From Sphaeroforma arctica JP610 (lineage: Eukaryota > Opisthokonta > Ichthyosporea > Ichthyophonida), in contig NW_014040324.1 of NCBI RefSeq assembly GCF_001186125.1, positions 20,599-41,503 of the forward strand: a stretch of 20,905 nucleotides of DNA, in the 5' to 3' direction. Numbering within the stretch: position 1 is the first letter of the stretch; every line of letters starts with the position of its first letter. Below the pieces are notes generated by a model. That model did not search any database. It saw only the letters and a program-made list of their open reading frames with translations, and was not told the DNA's origin. Below are positions 20,677 to 20,905 of the stretch, in pieces. A program made the translations under genes and the position numbers.

Positions 20677-20905
20677 GTAAGTTTGGTGCAAATACCACAT
20701 ACCCCAAATGTCCACATGCATGTATTATATATATGTATATATATATATATTTGTGTGTGTACATATGTATCTATGCATTTATGTATGTGTGTGTATATAT
20801 GTATATGTATACGTAAATATATATATATATATTATATCTATATATACTTATATTATATATAGTATATACTATATTACATAGTATATATTACGATTAACGT
20901 TAGTA
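20677..20905. repeat. Start of intron 30: TA/TG microsatellite to window end
   Basis: After about 50 nt of ordinary intron, the sequence is TA, TG and ATGT simple repeat to about 20885. The acceptor is not reached. Confidence 0.85.

Overview
The window is eukaryotic nuclear DNA and holds one large, intron-rich gene on the + strand. It is the orthologue of the spliceosomal U5 snRNP helicase Brr2 (SNRNP200, U5-200K). I could join 30 exons (316 to 20676) through canonical GT-AG introns into one open frame of 6042 nt, or 2014 codons, with no stop or frameshift. Both gene ends lie outside what can be seen. The start codon exon (about 15 residues by comparison with human Brr2) is missing, and so are the last roughly 110 residues. 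I found no other protein gene, tRNA, rRNA or confident ncRNA on either strand.

The protein is close to animal Brr2 along its whole length and the code is standard. Exons are GC-rich. Introns (29 complete, roughly 180 to 870 nt) are AT-rich and full of TA/TG microsatellites. This suggests an intron-rich opisthokont, possibly a unicellular holozoan such as an ichthyosporean; that placement is an inference and uncertain.

Layout: exons 1-8 encode the N-terminal region (acidic stretch, PWI-like domain). Exons 9-13 encode the RecA pair of the first helicase cassette, with all catalytic motifs intact. Exons 14-20 encode its winged helix, Sec63 unit and the linker. Exons 21-25 encode the RecA pair of the second cassette, whose motifs I, II, V and VI are degenerate. 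Exons 26-30 encode the second Sec63 unit, which runs off the window. An active first cassette beside a pseudo-enzyme second cassette is the known Brr2 arrangement, but here the second is unusually eroded.

The most unusual feature is in the introns. At least 15 of 29 contain a decayed copy ('echo') of the edge of a flanking exon, usually 100 to 260 bp from the real one and often still carrying an AG or GT splice site. Copies of an exon's start lie upstream of it; copies of an exon's end lie downstream. This is what short tandem duplications spanning a splice site would leave: one copy stays exon, the other is absorbed into the intron and decays. One junction (exon 15/intron 15) is an 87-bp array of four copies, and exon 5's end is present three times. 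Other intron contents are minisatellites of 26, 27, 27 and 35 bp and, in intron 18, a MITE-like inverted-repeat element followed by a near-perfect 60-nt hairpin.
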